Assembly (NCBI GenBank): GCA_030601755.1
Contig: JAUWBF010000018.1
Coordinates: forward strand, 1 to 48,727
Reading direction: 5' to 3'
Length of the DNA: 48,727 nt
Source: Verrucomicrobiota bacterium
GTDB taxonomy: Bacteria > Verrucomicrobiota > Verrucomicrobiia > Opitutales > Opitutaceae
The notes under the pieces were generated by a model. The model ran no database searches. It saw nothing but the letters and a program-made list of their open reading frames with translations, and was not told where the DNA came from. Below are positions 32,198 through 40,078 of this stretch, piece by piece; the first letter of the stretch is position 1; every line of letters begins with the position of its first letter. The position numbers and the translations under genes are program-made.

Positions 32198-32240
32198 GGG
32201 GAGATGGCACACGATGGCGGGCGCCTGTATGGGCACAATA

Positions 32241-32271
32241 AAAAGCCCGCCGTGTTCTGCGGCGGGCTTTT
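32241..32271 (-). terminator. Bidirectional intrinsic terminator
   Basis: AAAAGCCCGCCG and CGGCGGGCTTTT pair perfectly over 12 bp around a 7-nt loop, giving a T-run on both strands. It lies 27 nt past the glycyl-tRNA synthetase stop and before the pseudogene start. Confidence 0.9.
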
Positions 32272-32298
32272 GAGTTTCAGGGGTTGGCGGCGGTCGGC

Positions 32299-33819
32299 TC
32301 AGTAAACCTGCTCGTCGAGCAGGGCGAGGAGTTCGGCCTCGGTGACGCGGCGCTGCTCCATGGAGTCGCGTTCGCGCAGGGTGAAGGTGCCGTCCTTCTC
32401 GATGGTGTCGAAGTCGATGGTGACGCACCACGGGGTGCCGATCTCGTCCTGGCGGCGGTAGCGGCGGCCGATGGCGCCGGCCTCGTCGTAGAACACGGCG
32501 TAGCGGCGCTGGAGCTTCTTGTAGAGCTCCTTGGCGCGCTCGGTGAGAGCCTCCTTGTTCTTGAGCAGCGGGAGCACGGCGACCTTGACCGGCGCGATGC
32601 GCGGGCTGAGGCGCAGCACGGTGCGGGTCTCGGCCTTGCCCTTCTCATCGGTGACCTGCTCCTCGGCGTAGGCGCCGCAGAGGACGGCGAGGAAGATGCG
32701 GTCGAGGCCGACGGCGGGCTCGATGACGTGCGGGATGAACTTCTTCTTGGTGGTCTCGTCGAAGATCGCCTGCGGCACGCCGCTGGCCTTCTCGTGCTGG
32801 CCGAGGTCGTAGTTGCCGCGGGCGGCGATGCCCCAGAGCTCCTGCACGCCGAAGGGGAACTTGAACATGATGTCCGTGGTGCCCTTGGAGTAGAACGCGA
32901 GTTTCTCCTTGAGGTGGTCGTATTCGGAAAGGTGTGACGCGGGCAGGCCGATGGAGAGCAGCCAGTCCTTGCACCAGTCGATCCAGTGGCGGTGCCACTT
33001 GGCCCAGTCGTCGTCCTCGTGGATGAAGAACTCCATCTCCATCTGCTCGAACTCGCGGGAGCGGAAGACGAAGTTGCGCGGGGTGATCTCGTTGCGAAAC
33101 GACTTGCCGGTCTGGGCGATGCCGAAGGGCAGCTTCACGCGGCCGGTGTCGACGACGTTCTTGAAGTCGACGAACATGCCCTGGGCGGTCTCGGGGCGGA
33201 GGTAGGCGACGGAGGCGGAGTCGCGCAGCGGGCCGACGTGCGTCTCGAACATCATGTTGAAGGCGCGGGGCGGGGTGAGGCTGCCGGGTTCGCCGGTGGC
33301 GGGAGAGGGGATGAGTGGGATCTGCGCCTCGGTGGCCTCGGTGAACTCGACGGCGACGACGGGGGCGAGGGTGCCCTGGATGGCCTTCTTGCGCTTGAAG
33401 GACTCGGCGGCGGCCTGGAGGGCGCCCACGGTGTCCTCGGACTCGAGGGCGGAGACGTAGCCCTTGACCTCGCCGTCGACGGTGACGGCCGCGAAGAAGA
33501 GCTGGTCGGCGCGGTAGCGTTGCTTGCTGACCTTGCAGTCGACGAGCGGGTCGGTGAAGCCGTCTACGTGGCCCGAGGCCTGCCAGACCTTGGGGTGCAT
33601 GATGATGGAGGTCTCAATGCCGACGATGTCGTCGCGACGGCGGACCATGTCGTTCCACCAGCAGTCGCGGATGTTCTTCTTGAGCTCCACGCCGAGCGGG
33701 CCGTAGTCGAAGAAGCCGTTGAGGCCGCCGTAGATTTCGGAGGACTGGAAGACGAAGCCGCGGCGCTTGGCGAGCGAGACGACGGCTTCCATGAGGTTGG
33801 GGGTGGATTCGGCGGACAT
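32299..33819 (-). CDS. glyQS: Glycyl-tRNA synthetase, single-chain (alpha2) class II type
   Basis: 506 aa. It charges tRNA-Gly with glycine in the cytoplasm. Class II landmarks are [20 protein letters not shown] near residue 25, [16 protein letters not shown] and [20 protein letters not shown] (motif 2). The C-terminal anticodon-binding domain begins at about residue 405 ([20 protein letters not shown]). This is the alpha2 form found in archaea, eukaryotes and some bacteria, not the alpha2beta2 GlyQ/GlyS pair. The ATG at 33819 ([14 protein letters not shown]) gives the family N-terminus; 32 upstream in-frame codons are not conserved. A strong terminator follows the stop. Confidence 0.95.
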   Translation of the reverse strand: MSAESTPNLMEAVVSLAKRRGFVFQSSEIYGGLNGFFDYGPLGVELKKNIRDCWWNDMVRRRDDIVGIETSIIMHPKVWQASGHVDGFTDPLVDCKVSKQRYRADQLFFAAVTVDGEVKGYVSALESEDTVGALQAAAESFKRKKAIQGTLAPVVAVEFTEATEAQIPLIPSPATGEPGSLTPPRAFNMMFETHVGPLRDSASVAYLRPETAQGMFVDFKNVVDTGRVKLPFGIAQTGKSFRNEITPRNFVFRSREFEQMEMEFFIHEDDDWAKWHRHWIDWCKDWLLSIGLPASHLSEYDHLKEKLAFYSKGTTDIMFKFPFGVQELWGIAARGNYDLGQHEKASGVPQAIFDETTKKKFIPHVIEPAVGLDRIFLAVLCGAYAEEQVTDEKGKAETRTVLRLSPRIAPVKVAVLPLLKNKEALTERAKELYKKLQRRYAVFYDEAGAIGRRYRRQDEIGTPWCVTIDFDTIEKDGTFTLRERDSMEQRRVTEAELLALLDEQVY

Positions 33820-34098
33820 GACTGCGATGTGGTGTGTTGGTTTGCTTCGTTGGGCGGGACGAAGACGCCCGTCGTGCCCACCAACCGACGCCGGAGTGCG
33901 TGGCAGCGGGCACAAGAGGGGTGAGCCAACCGGATGGCCGGCGCGCGGTCAAGGTCGCCCGCGGGCGCGGCCGGCGACGATCGCGTGGCGACGGCGGGCG
34001 GGATTTGGCCGCCTGATCGGGGAGGGGAGCGGACATGAGTTCGCAAAATAGTGGAGGAATACTTTGCGGTTGGCCGGCCGTATGCTTAACTCCACGGC

Positions 34099-34554
34099 AT
34101 GGCTACCACAGACAATGTGTTGGTCTCGCTCAGCGGGTTGACGCTGCCGTCGGATCTGCCGTGGCGAGTGAACTTTGTTCAGATGGTCGACGGGTATTTG
34201 GAGCGGCTGCATGCCGACCAATCGTTCCGACCGCCGCGGTTTTTCGGCTATTATTTCAAGGGCGACGACGCCATCGCCATCACCGGTTGCTGGACGGTCA
34301 TGCTCGATGCCTGCGAGGAGCTGACCACGCTGCGCGAATCGGTCGAGGCGATGAGCATGGGCCAGTTCAGCATCGCCGGTCCCGAGGACGGCGAGCCGGA
34401 CTTCATCCTCATCCACGACCGCTACGACGGCTCGTGCTGGCTGTGGCGGTTCGGCTACGGACAGCGCTTCGTCTCCGCCACCGAGGCCCAGGAGGGCGAG
34501 CAGGCCGGCGACGACGAGGAGCAGGCCGGCACCGGCGAATCCGAGGAGGATTGA
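34099..34554 (+). CDS. Small acidic-tailed protein of unknown function
   Basis: 151 aa starting MATTDNVLVSLSGLTLPSDL. The body is mixed alpha/beta with many aromatic residues (PRFFGYYFKGDDAIAITGCW, DGSCWLWRFGYGQRF). The last 30 residues are almost entirely Glu, Asp, Gly and Ala, a disordered acidic tail. There is no signal or membrane segment. It is divergent from glyQS across a 279-nt gap with no other gene, and it is followed by a palindrome. I do not recognise it. Confidence 0.65.
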   Translation: MATTDNVLVSLSGLTLPSDLPWRVNFVQMVDGYLERLHADQSFRPPRFFGYYFKGDDAIAITGCWTVMLDACEELTTLRESVEAMSMGQFSIAGPEDGEPDFILIHDRYDGSCWLWRFGYGQRFVSATEAQEGEQAGDDEEQAGTGESEED

Positions 34555-34651
34555 CGCGGTTTTCGCCCGCGCGCGCCGGAGCGTCCGGCTCGCGCGGGTT
34601 TGCCGTCGGCGGGGGGCGGTGGCTTTCGGTGGCGCGGCAGCGGGGGTTTGG

Positions 34652-34781
34652 AAGGAGGGCGGGCACTCTTGCCCGCTGATCGGGTGGTGGTTGAAACAGC
34701 GTGGGGCGATGTATTCGCGGGGGCGGGCGTTTTTTTTGAAGGGGACGTCGCTCGGGGTGGGCAGGAGTGCCCCCCCTCCTT
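34652..34781. repeat. Long-arm inverted repeat G
   Basis: Left arm 34652-34676 and right arm 34757-34781 pair over 25 nt with three mismatches, around an 80-nt loop. The left arm also folds on itself (GCGGGCA-CTCT-TGCCCGC). It occupies much of the 264-nt gap between the acidic-tailed protein gene and the nucleotidyltransferase; no gene is seen in that gap. Confidence 0.8.
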
Positions 34782-34818
34782 GGTTGCGTCGGGCGCAGGT
34801 AACTGTTTTCGGAGAGCG

Positions 34819-35712
34819 ATGTCGTCTTCGCTTTCACTGGTGGTTTTGGCCGCGGGCATGGGCTCGCGTTATGGCGGGCTCAAGCAGCTCGACCCGGTTG
34901 GTCCGTCGGGCGAGACCATCCTGGACTATGCGGTGTTCGACGCGATTCGCGCGGGGTTTGACCGCGTGGTGTTCGTGATCCGGCGCGATTTCGAGGCCGA
35001 GTTCAAGGCGCAGGTCGGTGCGCGCTACGCGGGCAGGATCGCGGTGGACTACGTTTTTCAATCGCTGGACCGCCTCCCGGCCGGCTTCGCGGTGCCGGCG
35101 GGGCGCGAGAAACCCTGGGGCACGGGCCACGCGGTCTGGTGCGCGCGCGGGGTGGTCGAGGGACCGTTCGCGGTGATCGGCGCGGATGACTTTTTCGGTC
35201 GCGACGCGTTTGCGCGATTGGCCGGGTTTCTGCGGCCCTCGGTGGTCAACGACGAGGCGCCGCCCGCCTTCGCGATGGTCGGCTACCGGCTGGCCAACAC
35301 GCTTTCGGAAAACGGCGCGGTGTCGCGCGGTGTGTGCGCGGTGGACGCGCGGGGATTTTTGATCGAGGTCGTCGAGCACACCGGCATTCGCCCGGAGGAG
35401 GTCGGCGCGGGCAACAAATACACCGGCGAGGAGGTGGTCTCGATGAATTGCTGGGCGTTCACGCCGGCGCTCTTCACGGCGCTCGACGAACAGTTCACGG
35501 CGTTCCTCGAGGCGCGGGGCGGCGAGCCGAAGTCGGAGTTTTATCTGCCGGCGGCGGTTTCGGAGCAGGTCGCGGCCGGACTGGTGACGGTCGAGGTGCG
35601 GCCGACGACGGCGAGCTGGTTTGGCGTGACCTACCGCGAGGACCGTCCGCGGGTGCAGGCGGCGCTGGCGGCGTTGGTCGACGCCGGCGAGTATCCGGCG
35701 CGTTTGTTTTAA
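34819..35712 (+). CDS. Nucleotidyltransferase (NTP-transferase family)
   Basis: 297 aa from the ATG at 34819, which has a good ribosome site (GGAGAGCG), one of the few in this window. The N-terminal SLSLVVLAAGMGSRYGGLKQ is the nucleotide-binding G-x-G-x-R motif of sugar-phosphate nucleotidyltransferases. PVGPSGETILDYAVFDA and WGTGHAVWCARGVVEGPFAV support the fold, and VIGADDFFGRDAF supplies the metal-binding Asp. The later ENGAVSRGVCAVDARGFLIE and MNCWAFTPALFTALDEQFTA are as in unclassified bacterial members. It would activate a sugar- or small-molecule-phosphate with an NTP; the substrate is not clear. It is followed 18 nt later by a histidine kinase gene. Confidence 0.8.
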   Translation: MSSSLSLVVLAAGMGSRYGGLKQLDPVGPSGETILDYAVFDAIRAGFDRVVFVIRRDFEAEFKAQVGARYAGRIAVDYVFQSLDRLPAGFAVPAGREKPWGTGHAVWCARGVVEGPFAVIGADDFFGRDAFARLAGFLRPSVVNDEAPPAFAMVGYRLANTLSENGAVSRGVCAVDARGFLIEVVEHTGIRPEEVGAGNKYTGEEVVSMNCWAFTPALFTALDEQFTAFLEARGGEPKSEFYLPAAVSEQVAAGLVTVEVRPTTASWFGVTYREDRPRVQAALAALVDAGEYPARLF

Positions 35713-35730
35713 TTTTCCGCTCACACCGCC

Positions 35731-36717
35731 ATGCCTCCGCTGACACGACCATTGCGAAAGACCGCGTTGCTCGTGGCGGTAGTCTACCTCGCGCTGGGCA
35801 CGGTATGGGTGGTGGCGACCAACGCCGCCGTGACGAGCCTCACCGAGCAGGTGCCGGTGGCGCGCATGTCGCTGCACAACTACAAGGAGGCGTTCTTCGT
35901 GGTGCTGACGGCGGTCGGGCTCTACTTCGCGCTCGCCTGGTTGCTCGAGCGGCAGCAGCGCCTCGAGCAGGAGAAGCGGCGCATCGAGGAAATGTTGCAA
36001 GTGGCCCAGCGGCTGGAGGCGCTCGGCACGTTGTCGGCGGTGGTCGTTCACGATTTCAACAACGTGCTCGCGATCATCAAGGGCGTGACCGCGCTGGCCG
36101 ACCTGCAAAAGCTCAACCCGGAGAAAGTCGCCGCGCGCCTGCAGGAGATCGAGGCCGCCACGGTGCGCGCCACCGGCATCGTGCAGGAGCTGGCGATGTT
36201 CATGCGCGACGCCTCGCCGCAGCGCGAGCCGCTGGACCTGGGCGGGCTGGTGCGCGAGTTCGAGCCGATGGCCCGGCGGGTGCTCGGCAAGGGCGTCGCG
36301 TGGCAACTCGACATCGAGGAAAACCTGCCGCCGGTGGTCGCGTGCCGTTCACAGGTCGACCAGGTGTTGCTCAACCTCGTGATCAACGCTCGCGACGCCA
36401 TGGCGGGGCGCGCGGACCGGCGCCTGCGCGTGGAGGTGGCCGAGCGCCGCCTGCGCCGCCATCGTTCGCTGCTGCACCGCGAGCCGGTCACGGGCCGGTT
36501 CGTCGCGGTGTCGGTCCGCGACAACGGCCACGGCATCGCCGAGGGCGATCTGGTGCGCATCTTCGACGCCTTCTACACGACCAAGCCGCCCGGCCAGGGC
36601 ACGGGCCTCGGGCTGGCATCGGTGTTCCGCGTCATGCAGCAACACGGCGGGTGGGTCGAGGTCGACTCCAAGCCGGGGCGCGGCTCGACGTTCCGCCTGT
36701 ATTTCCCCGCCGCCTAG
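35731..36717 (+). CDS. Membrane sensor histidine kinase (no receiver domain)
   Basis: 328 aa. Two helices (about 9-32 and 52-74) enclose a short external loop, then a linker coil (QQRLEQEKRRIEEMLQVAQR). The phosphoacceptor is in LSAVVVHDFNNVLAIIKGVT (H107), of the HisKA/NtrB-like type with the DFNN pattern. The ATPase domain shows the N box NLVINARDAM, the G1 box VRDNGHGIAEG and the G2 region PPGQGTGLGLASVF. It lies 18 nt after the nucleotidyltransferase, so it is probably co-transcribed. No response regulator is adjacent; a small HPt-like protein is encoded convergently downstream. Confidence 0.9.
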   Translation: MPPLTRPLRKTALLVAVVYLALGTVWVVATNAAVTSLTEQVPVARMSLHNYKEAFFVVLTAVGLYFALAWLLERQQRLEQEKRRIEEMLQVAQRLEALGTLSAVVVHDFNNVLAIIKGVTALADLQKLNPEKVAARLQEIEAATVRATGIVQELAMFMRDASPQREPLDLGGLVREFEPMARRVLGKGVAWQLDIEENLPPVVACRSQVDQVLLNLVINARDAMAGRADRRLRVEVAERRLRRHRSLLHREPVTGRFVAVSVRDNGHGIAEGDLVRIFDAFYTTKPPGQGTGLGLASVFRVMQQHGGWVEVDSKPGRGSTFRLYFPAA

Positions 36718-36757
36718 CGTCCCGTCACGGCAGTGCTTTGCATAAACGGCTCCACCG

Positions 36758-36834
36758 GTAGGCCGCCCGCTTGCAGGCGCGAGGGACGTGATGCGACGGA
36801 CAATGACAAACGCGCCTGCACGCAGGCTGCCTAC
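36758..36834. repeat. Long-arm inverted repeat H between convergent genes
   Basis: Left arm 36758-36780 and right arm 36812-36834 pair over 23 nt with three mismatches, around a 31-nt loop. It lies between the histidine kinase and the convergent HPt gene and probably acts as a shared terminator. Confidence 0.8.
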
Positions 36835-36853
36835 AACTTTCAAGACCTCCTTG

Positions 36854-37231
36854 CTAGGCCAGCCACGGGTAGGCGGCGCGCAGCGAATCGGCCGCGTGTC
36901 CGATGGAGACGCGCGCGTCGGCGATGGTCGCCGCGCGGGCGTCCGGCGAGTGCTCCGGCCAATGGTCTTCCAAACCGCGCAGGAGCAGGCCGGCGCGCTC
37001 GAGGCCGAGGCTGCGCAACGAGCCCTGCAACGCGTGGCACGTGCGGCGCCCCTCGGTCTCGTCCATCGTGCCCTGCCGCACGGCGAACGCGTCGAGCTGG
37101 CGCGCGTAGTCGGCGAGGGCCTCGTCGAGGAAAGCCTTGAGGTCGGCCTGCTCGGCCGCGCCGTCGGCGACGCCGAAGATCAGTTCGGCCTGCTCGGCGC
37201 TGAGGTCGGGGGCGGGTTGGTCGGGCTGCAT
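36854..37231 (-). CDS. HPt-domain phosphotransfer protein
   Basis: 125 aa from the ATG at 37231 (MQPDQPAPDLSAEQAELIFG); a longer frame exists but its extra 62 residues are low-complexity. The core is a four-helix bundle with EGRRTCHALQGSLRSLGLER, which matches the HPt H-x-[LK]-x-G-x-x-x-x-x-G signature with the acceptor His in CHALQGS (Gln replaces the usual Lys). It could pass phosphate between the adjacent orphan histidine kinase and a distant receiver. It is convergent with the kinase gene, so the two are on separate transcripts. Confidence 0.6.
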   Translation of the reverse strand: MQPDQPAPDLSAEQAELIFGVADGAAEQADLKAFLDEALADYARQLDAFAVRQGTMDETEGRRTCHALQGSLRSLGLERAGLLLRGLEDHWPEHSPDARAATIADARVSIGHAADSLRAAYPWLA

Positions 37232-37333
37232 GGAGACGAGCGTGGGCCGAACCGCCGGTCGGGGAAAGCCGCAATCGCGGCCGGCGGCGCGAGCCGGCTT
37301 GCAGTCGCCGCGGCGCGCGGCGAGATTTTCGGA

Positions 37334-38143
37334 GTGAACACCGTCCCGTCGCCCTCCGTCTCGCTGCCGGTCGATTCGGTCAACCTGCCCTTTATCGGGG
37401 CGCGCACCGACACGCATTCACTTTTTCAATACGTGCTCACCGGGGTGTCAGGCGACGAGGCCTCGTTCGCGGTGCCGGGCTGGGTGGCGCTGCGCGAGCA
37501 CCTGGAGGTCGGCGCGGGCGTGAGTTTTCATCTGCCGTTCGCCACGCGCGCGGATTTTTTCGACGAGGGCGAGGTGATCGCGGCCCGCGCCGACGCCGAG
37601 CAGGGCGGCCAGGTGGCCGTGGCGCGGCTCTTGGGGCGGTCGCCGTTGCAATATCCGCTGCGCGCGGCGGTGGCCGAGGGGCGCATCCGCTTCGGCGACG
37701 AGGGCGACGGTCCGGCCGAGCGACTGACGCTGGTGCAGGCGTTGCTGCGCGACTGCGCGCTGACCAAGCAGGGCGTGCGCGTCTACTTCAAGCACCTGGT
37801 GCCGCTGTTCTCGCGCATCACGCTGTTCCCGACCGAGGAATACGCCCAGTTGCGCACGGTCCTGCTGGAGGAGATCCGCGGCAAGATCCTCGCCAACGTG
37901 GAGACCCTCGAAAAATGGACCGCCGAGGCGCAGACGTTCGGTCCCGGCGACATCGTCAGCCGGCTCGACATGGAGGCGCTGCGCGCGGTGATCGAGCCGG
38001 AGATCAACAACGAGCTCTTCGGCACGGTGTTCGACCTCTCGGCGATCAAGCAATACCTCGACGCGATCCGCCTGTTGGAGCGCAAGCTGTGCCTGAACTA
38101 CAACACGCTGGTCCTGCTCTACGCCGCCGAGCTACAGGGCTGA
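37334..38143 (+). CDS. Unknown protein, possible PilZ-like N-terminus
   Basis: 269 aa from a GTG at 37334 (VNTVPSPSVSLPVDSVNLPF); longer frames antisense to the HPt gene were rejected. Residues about 15-100 are beta-rich with a pattern like PilZ domains (FQYVLTGVSGDEASFAVPGW, then GVSFHLPFATRADFFDEGEV), but the RxxxR and DxSxxG cyclic-di-GMP residues are not convincing. The C-terminal 150 residues are helical (ILANVETLEKWTAEAQTFGP, LDAIRLLERKLCLNYNTL). It is divergent from the HPt gene by 102 nt. Function is not assignable. Confidence 0.6.
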   Translation: MNTVPSPSVSLPVDSVNLPFIGARTDTHSLFQYVLTGVSGDEASFAVPGWVALREHLEVGAGVSFHLPFATRADFFDEGEVIAARADAEQGGQVAVARLLGRSPLQYPLRAAVAEGRIRFGDEGDGPAERLTLVQALLRDCALTKQGVRVYFKHLVPLFSRITLFPTEEYAQLRTVLLEEIRGKILANVETLEKWTAEAQTFGPGDIVSRLDMEALRAVIEPEINNELFGTVFDLSAIKQYLDAIRLLERKLCLNYNTLVLLYAAELQG

Positions 38144-38240
38144 CGGTTGAGCGAGTTGGATGAACCACCAAGTTGACGAAGGGGTAAAAGCCGTCTGGTG
38201 GTCAGCCTATGCGACGGGTGTTATGGACGCGTGGTTTTTA

Positions 38241-38313
38241 ACCACGGATAACTCGGATAAACACGGATTTTGATCCGTTCGAAACATCCGTGGAGATCTG
38301 TGGAATCCGTGGT
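38241..38313. repeat. Periodic-arm inverted repeat I
   Basis: Left arm 38241-38268 and right arm 38286-38313, 28 nt each, 21 matching, around a 17-nt loop. Arms are 9-nt-spaced CACGGAT/CTCGGAT units. It lies in the 199-nt gap between the convergent 269-aa gene and the DUF4202 gene; nothing else is seen there. Confidence 0.8.
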
Positions 38314-38342
38314 CAATCTCCGGATCGAATAATGGCTGCGGC

Positions 38343-38921
38343 TCAGGCCAGCGCCTCGCGCACGAGGTCGGCGATGGCCGGCGGCAGGTCGAGCCCGAGG
38401 GCGGCCTGCTGGGCGCCGGGGCTGAGCTTGCGCCAAGTCTTGCGCAGGATGTCCACGAACTTCTCGCGCGGGTAGTCGGCGTGCTGGGCGGCGAAGCCGG
38501 CGATCTCGTTTTCCAAAAACACAAGCACGGCTGCGTCCTCGAGGGCCTGCGTGCCGGGGTTGGTCTTGAGGCCGGTCTTGGAAACCCAGGTGCGGACCTC
38601 GTCGGCCTCGGCGGCGGACACGCCGGCTTCCAGGAGGAGTTCCTTGGCGCGGTCGGCCTGCTTGACGTAGAGCGAGCGGCGCCAGTTGAGGTAGCCGACC
38701 TTGCCGTCGGGGAAGGTGGCGCGCGGGGTCATCCAACGCTCGAGGTGCTGGCAGCGCGCGGCGAGCAGCAGCGCGGGCGAGGCGTCGGGCACGAGGCGGG
38801 CGACCCAGGCCTCCACGCGGTCGGCGTAGACGAGCTCGGCGGGACGGCCGTTGTCGGCCAGGGTCGGGTCGGCGGAGTGGGCGGTGTCAATGAGCCAGCG
38901 GGCTTGGTCGTGGGCGGACAT
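38343..38921 (-). CDS. DUF4202-domain protein
   Basis: 192 aa from the ATG at 38921 (MSAHDQARWLIDTAHSADPT). The features I remember for DUF4202 are present: AELVYADRVEAWVARLVPDA, LLLAARCQHLERWMTPRATF, GKVGYLNWRRSLYVKQADRA, then ALEDAAVLVFLENEIAGFAA and REKFVDILRKTWRKLS. The conserved His, Arg and Glu residues suggest an HD-like helical enzyme, but its role is not known to me. It follows the GH26 gene by 22 nt on the same strand, so it is the last gene of the exopolysaccharide operon or merely rides along. Confidence 0.75.
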   Translation of the reverse strand: MSAHDQARWLIDTAHSADPTLADNGRPAELVYADRVEAWVARLVPDASPALLLAARCQHLERWMTPRATFPDGKVGYLNWRRSLYVKQADRAKELLLEAGVSAAEADEVRTWVSKTGLKTNPGTQALEDAAVLVFLENEIAGFAAQHADYPREKFVDILRKTWRKLSPGAQQAALGLDLPPAIADLVREALA

Positions 38922-38943
38922 GAGCCGCACCCTACGCGCCCGA

Positions 38944-39915
38944 TCACGGACGGTCCAGCCCGGTGCTCATTCGCCAGTCGATTTCCTTGTCGGCCTCAAA
39001 CCAGACGATGGCGGCGATGTTCCACTCGCGGGCGGCGGCGAAGGCGCCGTCGATCCAGGCGCGCTTGTCGCCGCCGGTCGCGGCCGAGGCGGTCTCGAAG
39101 ACGATCAGGGGCTTGTCCGCCGAGAGGGCGCGCAGCTCGCGCACCGCGGGGCCGAAGATGTCGCGGAAGGAACGCCACTGGCTTTGCCAGCCGTGCTTGG
39201 CGGGGGTTTGGGTGTCGCCCCAGTTGTAACCGTCGACGCCGAGCACGTCGACCCACGCGTCGCCGGGCCAGTAGGCGGCGATGGCATTCCAAGGGTGGCT
39301 GCGCGTGGTGAAGGGGCCGGGCACGGACTCGACGTTGGGGCAAAAGGCGAAGCCGATGTCGTCGCGTTCGGCGGGCAGGGCGGCGCGCGCGCGGCCGACG
39401 ACATGGCGCCAGAGGTCGCGGTAGATTGCGGGCGCGTCGGCGTTGTAGTTTTCTTTGGACACGCCCCAGTGGTAGCGGCCGAGGTTCATCTCGTGCATGA
39501 GGCGCACGATCACGGGGCCGTCGTGCGCGGCGAGCGTGGCGGCGAAGGCGTCGAGGTAGGCGTCGTAGTCGCCGCCGAGGATGCGCGCGGAGGGAATGAT
39601 GACCTCGACGCCCTGCGCGGTGTAATACATCGGCTCCCAGGTGATGACGGGAATGGCGCCGGCGGACTTGGCGGCGGCGAGCGTCGTCGCGATTTTCGGC
39701 AGGTCGTCGCGCTTGGCTGGGTCCTCGGGCCATTGCAGAAAGCAGACGACGTAGCCGATGTTCCGGTCGGCGCCGGTGGCCTCGTCGGCCGCGGCGATCT
39801 GTTCGCGGGTGATCGGGTGGCCCTCGAGCGCGACGCCGAAGGCGGGCGTGGTGACGTTGGCGCAGGCGCACTGCGCGAGGACCACAGTCAACAGGACGTA
39901 GAGCTGACGTTTCAT
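38944..39915 (-). CDS. Secreted GH26-family glycoside hydrolase
   Basis: 323 aa from the ATG at 39915. Residues 1-19 are a signal peptide (MKRQLYVLLTVVLAQCACA). The barrel shows IPVITWEPMYYT, then VIVRLMHEMNLGRYHWG with the acid/base Glu142 after His141, as in GH26 beta-mannanases. DVLGVDGYNWG and PLIVFETASA with the probable nucleophile Glu274 follow. GH26 enzymes cut beta-mannan or related beta-glycans. Its place just downstream of a GT2 synthase parallels BcsZ cellulase next to cellulose synthase, so it probably trims the polymer made by that synthase in the periplasm. Residue assignments are by pattern only. Confidence 0.75.
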   Translation of the reverse strand: MKRQLYVLLTVVLAQCACANVTTPAFGVALEGHPITREQIAAADEATGADRNIGYVVCFLQWPEDPAKRDDLPKIATTLAAAKSAGAIPVITWEPMYYTAQGVEVIIPSARILGGDYDAYLDAFAATLAAHDGPVIVRLMHEMNLGRYHWGVSKENYNADAPAIYRDLWRHVVGRARAALPAERDDIGFAFCPNVESVPGPFTTRSHPWNAIAAYWPGDAWVDVLGVDGYNWGDTQTPAKHGWQSQWRSFRDIFGPAVRELRALSADKPLIVFETASAATGGDKRAWIDGAFAAAREWNIAAIVWFEADKEIDWRMSTGLDRP

Positions 39916-39943
39916 ATCCGCTGCCATTTGAAAGTTGGATTTT

Positions 39944-40063
39944 TTAACGCAAAGGCGCAAAGCCGCAAAGTTTCGGACGCTGGGTTTGGGGCAGGGGGCT
40001 TTAAGCGAGTGCGATGGGATTGATGTCAGCCAAGACCTTCGCGCCTTTGCGTCTTTGCGTTAA
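39944..40063. repeat. Periodic-arm inverted repeat J (GT2/GH26 junction)
   Basis: Left arm 39944-39970 and right arm 40037-40063 pair over 27 nt with three mismatches, around a 66-nt loop. Arms are 8-9 nt tandems of CGCAAAG (TTAACGCAAAGGCGCAAAG at the left start). It fills the 163-nt gap between the GT2 stop and the GH26 start on the minus strand. Confidence 0.9.
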
Positions 40064-40078
40064 AACAAATCGCCTTGC

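Noticed and set aside
37334-38143. A cyclic-di-GMP receptor (PilZ) controlling the exopolysaccharide synthase
   Set aside because: The N-terminus is beta-rich, but the RxxxR and D-x-S-x-x-G residues are not convincing and the gene is outside the operon.
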